A stretch of 8,429 bases of DNA from CAIVAT01 sp037141055. Its GTDB lineage: Bacteria > Bacteroidota > Bacteroidia > Bacteroidales > FEN-979. The stretch lies in the NCBI GenBank assembly GCA_037141055.1, contig JBAXDH010000144.1, positions 1-8,429 of the forward strand, given 5' to 3'. Shown piece by piece: positions 1 through 7,300 of this stretch. The notes below the pieces were generated by a model. That model did no database searches and was not told the origin of the DNA. It saw only the letters and a program-made list of their open reading frames with translations. Made by a program: the position numbers and the translations under genes. Position 1 is the stretch's first letter, and every line of letters starts with the position of its first letter.

Positions 1-1321
1 CTGTAATGGCACCTGCTGCACTGGGCGGCGGATTCACAAACACGTTATACACGCCTGGTGTTGTAGCAGGACAGCCTGATAAATTGGTATAGTTCACTGT
101 AACTGACTGGGCTCCCTGTACGTTCCATGTTACATTCAGCGTGCTGGTACCCTGTCCTGAGACAATGGTTCCGCCAGCTGAAACGGTCCAGACATATGCG
201 TTCATGCCACTTTCGGTGTAGTACACATTGTTGGTGGATCCGATACACGGATTGTTGGTGCTGCCAATCGTTGGAACCGGTGTTGGATTAACGGTTACGC
301 TGAAGGAACCAGCAGTTGCCGCAGTACATCCACTGGCATTGGTATAGTTGACCGTAACGGTTTTAGCCCCGGTTGTTGTCCAGGTAACTGTCACGGTGTT
401 GCTGGTGGCTGTTCCGCCGGCAGTGATGGTTCCGCCTGCCGAGACTGTCCACACGTAATTGGTCATACCGGCCTGGGTCGTATAAACCTGGCCTGCTGCA
501 CCCTGGCATGCCGTTGCAGTACCGGTAATTGTTGGCACAGGCAAGGCATTCACGGTTACATTGTAACAAACCGCGGCTGCTGCAGTGCAACCGTTTGAAT
601 TGGTATAGTTTACACATACGGTTTTGGCACCGGCTGTTGTCCAGGTAATGGTAACCGTATTGCTGCCGGCAGTCCCTCCCGCGGTGATGGTGCCACCGGC
701 AGAAACTGTCCACAGATAACTGGTCATGCCCGCCTCAGTGGTGTAAACGTTGCTGGTGGCGTTCACGCAAGCCGCAGCCGGGCCTGTAACGGTCGGAACT
801 GGAAGCGGGTTAACCGTAACGGTGTTGCAGACAGGAGCCAATGCATTGCATCCTCCTGCATTGTTGTAATTTACACAAACCGACTGGGAGCCTGCAGTAT
901 TCCAGGTGACCGTGATCGAATTTGTTCCTGCACCGGCAGTGATCGTGCCGCCTGCAGATACAGTCCAGGTATAGGAAGTCATAGCCGCCTGTGTCGTATA
1001 AACATTTCCGGCGGAGTTCACGCATGCCGCAGCCGGACCTGTGATGGTCGGACTGGGCCGTGCATTCACAGTAACTGCCAGGTTCGGAGAAACCGTTCCT
1101 GTTCCGCAAAGACTCGATCCGAAAACCGAAACGTTTCCGGAGGTTGCGGTACCGGAGTAGCTCACCGTGATCGAGTTGGTGTTGGCTCCAGCAGTGATGG
1201 TGGCGCCGGTTGGCAATGACCATGTATAGGTTGTGGCATTGGCAATAACAGGTACCGTGTACACATATCCCGATCCGTTCTGACATACGGTTACAGGACC
1301 TGTTACCGTGCCAGCAGCTGC
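1..1321 (-). repeat. Tandem PKD/Ig-like repeat array, five full copies plus the start of a sixth (residues 2209-2648, open at the edge)
   Basis: Copies begin near residues 2209, 2300, 2385, 2472, 2559 and 2646, giving units of about 85-91 residues. Copies 2-5 share the pattern T-(I/V)-(T/G) followed by Cys, N-x-VYYT or VYTT-x-(A/S)-x-M-x-x-Y-x-WTVSAGGTI, then T-W-(N/T), a strand (S/T)V-x-VNY-x-N, G-C, and a closing (T/S)VTVN-x-x-(P/L)-x-P linker. Copy 1 is divergent (TYTWSLPTGATITAG). This matches the PKD-like domain usual in long Bacteroidota surface proteins. Copies 2 and 3 carry four cysteines and copies 1, 4 and 5 carry two. The array continues past base 1, so its total length is unknown. 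Probable role: an extended stalk projecting the N-terminal domains. Confidence 0.88.
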
Positions 1322-4300
1322 CGGTTGGGGACAACCTGTAAGGAATGTGAGATCTAGTCCGTTCGAAGTGCCCGCAGAATTGACACCTTTCACCCTGAAG
1401 TGGTAGGTGGTGCCGGTGACAAGGCCGATGATGGCGGCGCTCACGTTCGTGTTGGTGCTACCTGTTACAGGCGTCGGAACACCCGGTACGGTTGTACCGT
1501 AAGCAACAGTAGTTCCATACTCAAATGAAACGGCAGTGGACGAATTGTTGGCATTGACGATGCCGTTCAGCGTTGCTGTTGTTGTTCCAACCGGCGTTGC
1601 AGCTGTGGTTGTAACAGTAGGTGGTGCAGCAGCGGTTGTGAAGGTAAGGTCGTTACCGTTAATGGTTCCGCCAGGGTTGGTTCCGTTGATCCTGAAATGA
1701 TACAAGGTATTCGGAGCGAGGGTGGCAATATTTGCAAGGGACGCAGTGACTACACTTCCGGTAATGCTTACAGGCACCCCGGCAACGTTGGTTCCGTAAG
1801 CCGTGGTAAGTCCATAGTCAAACGATACCGTTGTGGTTGTGTTGTTTGCATTGACTGTGCCGTTCAGCGTTGCGGTGGTCGATGTTATTGCTGTTGCAGC
1901 TGTAGTGATGACAGTCGGGGCCGGGCAGCCTGTGGTGAAGGTCATGTCAAGTCCATAAGCCGGGGTAGCACCCACCATTCCCTTTGCCCTGAAATGATAG
2001 AGTGTACAGGTTGTCAGTGCTGATAATGAAGCCGAGAACGTCGTAAGGGTCATTCCGCTGATATTGAGGGGAACACCGGCAACCGTCGTACCGTATGCCG
2101 TCGTCAGGCCATATTCAAAACTTGTGACGACTAACTCGTTGTTCGCGATCGCACTTCCGTTGAGCGTGGCACTTGTATTGGCCACGGCAGTGGCAGCGAG
2201 TGTTGTAATAACAGGTACTCCGGTGAACTCATATGCTCCGATATCGGGAGGGTTGCCACGGGTAACACCGGCATAGTCGGTTGTGATACCTGAAATGGTG
2301 ATCCCAGCGCCGTTCAGTTCAGGTTTTACGGTATGGAGATCTGTTGCTGACACAAACTGCGGATCAACAGATACGGAGTTTGCATCCTGCAATGAAACAG
2401 TCTTCCATGCTGCAAGGTCTGTCTGATCGGCAGCACCCCACAATCCAATTGGAGCACCTACTGAATAAAGGTCATTATTGTTGGCGACATATCCGGTAGT
2501 TGTTGTGGCTCCGATAGCATATGATTTAATTGTTCCGCCGGTCCTTGCATCATTGAAAATGTTATTTTTCAACGTGACGATGGAAGCTCCGGATTTCAGA
2601 AAACCATAGCTTAAATTGGTGCCTGTTCCTGCTCCGTAGATATTCACGGAGTTGAAATAATAGTTATTTACACCGGTACTCAGATCCTGTATTCCATAAA
2701 CCCGGGTTTCTCCGTCTGTTCCCAGCCCGATTGATACCAGGTTGTTATAATACGAAGCAAAGCCGGCACTGATATACATTCCGTATACCTGGGGTGAGTT
2801 TGTTCCGGTACCGGTACCCATTGCTTTTATATTATAAATCTTATTATTTCGCACGGTAGCGTTTAACCAGCCTCCTGAGTTGATAATTCCAACAGCTGTA
2901 TAGGCAAGTGCCCCGGTGTTTGAATTTGTGATATTATAAATGGTGTTCCCTTCGATGTTACATGGATAGGGCGGTGCCGCGGCAATTAACATCCCAACAG
3001 ATAAGTAAGTGAAAGCTGTACCTGATGAGTTCGATTTTAAATCCCTGATGGTATTATTCTTGATGGAAAAATACGAACCGCTGATGTACATACCGGCAGT
3101 TCTGTCACCTCCGGCATTATAATAGGCTATATTCCCGATGGTGTTATTTTCAATATTGACATAACCAGCGCTGGATGAATAGATAATACCATTGTCATAG
3201 CCATTCCGGATAGTATCGCTGGGCAACGCACCACCGCCGAAAGTGTTCCCGGTTACAGTGCCGATATTAGCGTAACCGGCTGTCACGTAAACTCCAAATA
3301 CACCTGCACTTCCAGTGCATCCGAAATTCGAGAGCGTGTTTCCCTGGATGCTTGTCGGTGTCAGAATCCCAACTGACGCGTAGATTCCATAAATATTTGT
3401 GGAAGTTGATAAAGCTGCACCAGTCCGGGTGGCATTTGATCCTCCGAAATTATTGGCAGAGATCAGGTGTCCATTCCCTCCCAGGATATAAATCCCGTAA
3501 AGTACAGTTGTCCTTGGTGCAGTCTGGTAAATACTGTTACCGGTAATTGCCCATCCGTCTCCCGCTCCTGCAGCTGCGACTTGAATGGCAGCATTTGTAA
3601 AGTTTGAAAATTCATTATTCGTAATTGACATTAACGAATTTTCCCTGAGTGCTGTTCCTGCAGAATAAAACAGGTTTGCAGGAACACCGGCGGCATCACT
3701 GCGGTCACTGAATATATTCTGTGTAAATGTATTGTTGTCGTTGCCGGTTGTTCCGGTTGTAGTGCTCAGGAGAACAACGCCAGAGGCTGTTCCCGCATTT
3801 GCTCCCTCAATAAAACAGTTCCTGATCGTGTTGCCAACAGCATCATTGATCAAAGTAAATGTAGGATTTGCAAGGTCGGTGTTCCTGAACCGCAAATATC
3901 TGCCGCTTCCGCCACTCCTTCCGTCGATGGTAACCCTGTCAGCCCCGTTCAAACGGATCATGCCATTGACAACAGCCCCTGAAATGACCTTCTCCACAGC
4001 ACTGCTTGGCTGTATGGCAATGGTGAAATTGGAACCGAACGGATCTTCACTGATCGGATTCAATGCATTCGTGCCATCTTCCGTAAGGTTGCTCAGAACC
4101 TGGACAACCAGGTTACTGGTAACTGTTGCAGCATTGATGGCCGCAAAAGCACCGCCGACGCCTGTGAGGGAAGGATAGGTTCCGCCTGTACCAACCGTGA
4201 GGGTCCCTGAAAGAGATCCTGCGATGGTGTATGATAATGGTGTAACCGGTGCAAGGTTAACATTCTGAACAGGAGGATTGCCGCTTGCTCCGGCTCCGCC

Positions 4301-7300
4301 GAAATTGGAGCTGAGATTATTTGCTGCATCCTGTGCAGCTACAAAATATTGAATGATATCTCCGTTGATAACACTGCCTCCATTTATAATTCCATAGTTG
4401 ATGGTGAATGAATAAGGGCTTGAAGAATTGCTTGCAATGACGTATTTCCATCCATTGTCAGCACTCGTATTGCCCCCGAAGGCATTGTTGTCCGTTGATT
4501 TTTTATAGTAAATCCTTGGCAGGCTTGCTCCGCCAGAAACCGCAACATTGTCGGTTATCGTGGCAAAGGTTGTCAAAATCCTGTTGGCTGTGGTACCGTT
4601 TGTGAGCGGCGTGTAGAGAATGTTCGGCGGAAAAATATCACCGCTGCTGACGAAATTTCCTGCATCCGCGCCAATATCAACCGGCGTAAGTCCTGATCTT
4701 ACCGCTCCGTCATAGTCAGTGGTAACTGCTGCGAGCGGGGAACCTGCCGCTTCGATCGCCGTATTGCTCTGCACATGCAGGTCAACCGTTGTGCCTGTAC
4801 CTGTGGCTAAAACAAAATTCGGATCGCCGTATCCGCCGGCGTTATCAAGGTTGGTACCACCCCGCCATGCGGCTATGGTTGCATAATCGGTTACGTTATT
4901 GATCCCGAAAACGCCGCCTGTGCCGGTGGCCTGGTACAGGTTGAAATTACAGACAAAGTCTGCAGCAACGGAGCCGATAGCGTAATTTTTCCCGGTTCCG
5001 CTTGCATTCGACCTGTTGTTGATGAAAATGTTGTTGATAACGGTATCTGCAACACTTGAAAGCCCCCTGCGGTAGGCGAATGAATTCACAGCACCGCTTA
5101 CTACTCCTGAACCACCGATATATACTGAGTTGAAGTATATGCCAACATTGCCGGAGGAGGCTTTGTAGATGCCGTTAATCTGAACGGAAGCGGTCTGGGC
5201 GACACCGGCAGCATCAATCCCAAGGCGTATCATGTTGTTGTACACCATGGCATTGCCTGTATTTGGAATAAAAATACCTACTTGCGTGGATGTTGCCGAG
5301 GCAGTGGAGAAACTGTGGACAAAATTCCTGGAGATGGTCGTCTGGCCGATTGCCGGAGATGCAAAGTACATGCCGTTCACACCTCCCGCGACTGTTGTGT
5401 TGGTGTTTACAAAGTTGTACATGGTATTCTGTGAAACCACCGTGCCGGGGGTTGTGGAAGCGGTCATCGTGAGACCGACAATGGATGCAGCATTGTTGAT
5501 TGCAGCGTTGGTACAGTTTGTGGTCAGGTTGTAAATACTGTTCCCGGTGATGGTATGCCCCCCGTTTGACTGTAAATTGATCCCGGTAATTGAACCGGTA
5601 ACACCTATGTTATTGTGGGTAAGATTCCTGATGGTATTGTTTGTAATGATGTTCCCGATGGATGGGTTGAGGATCATGATCGCAGCAACAATATTGTTGG
5701 TCGTCTGTTGAACACTGTTGGCTACTGTTCCACCGATCAGGTTATTGTTGATCGTTATAGTGCTTCCAAAGACCGCCTGTGCATAAACAAGCCTGACTCC
5801 AACAGAGCCGGTACTTGTGGTCGAACAGGTAATTCCTCCAAGGCTGTTACCGGTAATGTTTATGTTTGAAACATTTGTACTGCCTCCTGTAAGGAAACCG
5901 CAGAAAGTGGCAGCGCCGGTACTTGAATTAATAAACGCTATGTCGCCTGTAAGTGTTTGGGATCCAAGGGTGTTGTTCAGGATATTAATATGGCCGTTTC
6001 CATGATATACAAGTGAGCCAAACCCAGCAAGGGCAGTGGTCATCGACATGTTGGAGAAAGTGTTGCCCTGGCAGAGAGATGTGGCGCCATTGGCGGAGTT
6101 AAAATAGACCAGGCGATATAATGGCGTTCCTGTCGTGGCTGTTAAAGTCATCGGTGTACCTCCGCAGGATGGAAGTGTTCCGCCAAAGAAGTTGTTGGTC
6201 ACAATGAAATTGACACCATTTAGCGTATTGGTCATGTTGATGATGGAAACAGTACCGGTGCTGGTATATGTGCGCGTAGCTGTTTGATAAAAGCTGTTGG
6301 CGTTGATGGTCCAGTCTGAACTACCCGTAAGAAGATTGATGGCCGCGATCTGTATCGTGGTAGAAGCAAGAAACCAGTTGAAGAGGTTGCTGTTCGATAC
6401 CGTATTGTTCATATTGGGAAATGCTGAAGTTCCTGATGAATAGATCAGGTTGGCCGGGGTTGAAACGCCGTCCCTTATATCACAAACATCAATGAGGTTG
6501 TTGTTGTTTCCAACTGTTCCGGTGGTTGTCGAGAAATTAATGACACCAAGCGTGTTTGAAGTTTCAACTCCCTTGACCACGCAATACTTTAACGTGTTGT
6601 TCCCGGCGCCGTTGATAAACTGGATAGCATACCCGGCCACATTGGTGTTTTCAATCACCATGTCCTTCGTGGTGCCTGTCGCATTCACACGGCCGTCGAA
6701 GGAAACATAGGTTACACCGTTCATGTTGATCGTCCCGGTCGCGCTGGCGCTGGTAATGGAAAGGCCTGTTGCGGAAGGATATACAACGGTTTTGTTTACA
6801 GCACTCGCACCCGGGATTGTAAGGACAGGTATCGGGAATGCAGGTTCAACACTACTGACATATGTTGATTGAAGAACCAGGTTTACCGGTCCGCTTACAC
6901 CATTCCCATTCAGGGCGGCAAATGCAGCGGTCAATGTAAAGTAGTCACCCGTAGGGCCGACAGTTTTTGTGCCGCTGATAGGAATCAGTGGCGTTGTTGA
7001 GATCGTTCCGGTTAAAGGTGTTGCTGTACGATATGAAGGTCCTGCACTACAGTTGCCATAATTGGCTGCAAACACAAAATAATAATAAGGAGTGTTTGGT
7101 GTGAGGCTGGTTGAGGTGAAAGTTGTTGCAGCTCCAAAATAATCAACAGTTCCGCCACCGAGGGATGTTCCCGTTGTATAGGTGGTTCCGTTAACGGGAG
7201 TTGCAGAGAGCGTCGAGCTTAAACTTCTTACGACCAGGTATCCATTTGCACTTGCGGAGGCAGTAAATGAACCGTTTATTGACGATGTCGATGGAGTGAG

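Noticed and set aside
1..1321. CRISPR-like array
   Set aside because: The repeated units are about 260 bp, lie in one continuous reading frame and encode similar protein domains. There are no short identical repeats separated by unique spacers.
810..1334. Minus-strand ORF of 174 codons in another frame
   Set aside because: It is rich in Cys, Arg and His in an unstructured way, and it overlaps the PKD-like array in the wrong frame. It is an out-of-frame shadow of the repeat DNA.
1697..2276. Plus-strand ORFs opposite the FN3 repeats
   Set aside because: They are antisense to three well-matched FN3-like repeats. Their Cys/Gly-rich or Val/Ala-rich composition is explained by the complement of the ATLNG/YHFR repeat codons.
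3732..4178. Plus-strand ORF of 148 codons
   Set aside because: It lies wholly antisense to beta-helix module 2 and its linker, where the minus frame has clear family landmarks. The translation is a low-complexity mirror of the Thr/Gly/Asn-rich coding strand and has no recognisable domain.
5232..6710. Several plus-strand ORFs of 60-100 codons
   Set aside because: All are antisense to beta-helix module 1, with no start context, no neighbours in an operon-like arrangement and no recognisable domains.
325..6973. Polysaccharide lyase or other enzyme activity in the beta-helix modules
   Set aside because: The beta-helix fold is shared with pectate lyases, but I saw no conserved Asp/Arg/Lys catalytic cluster. 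The landmarks match non-enzymatic Bacteroidota surface proteins better.
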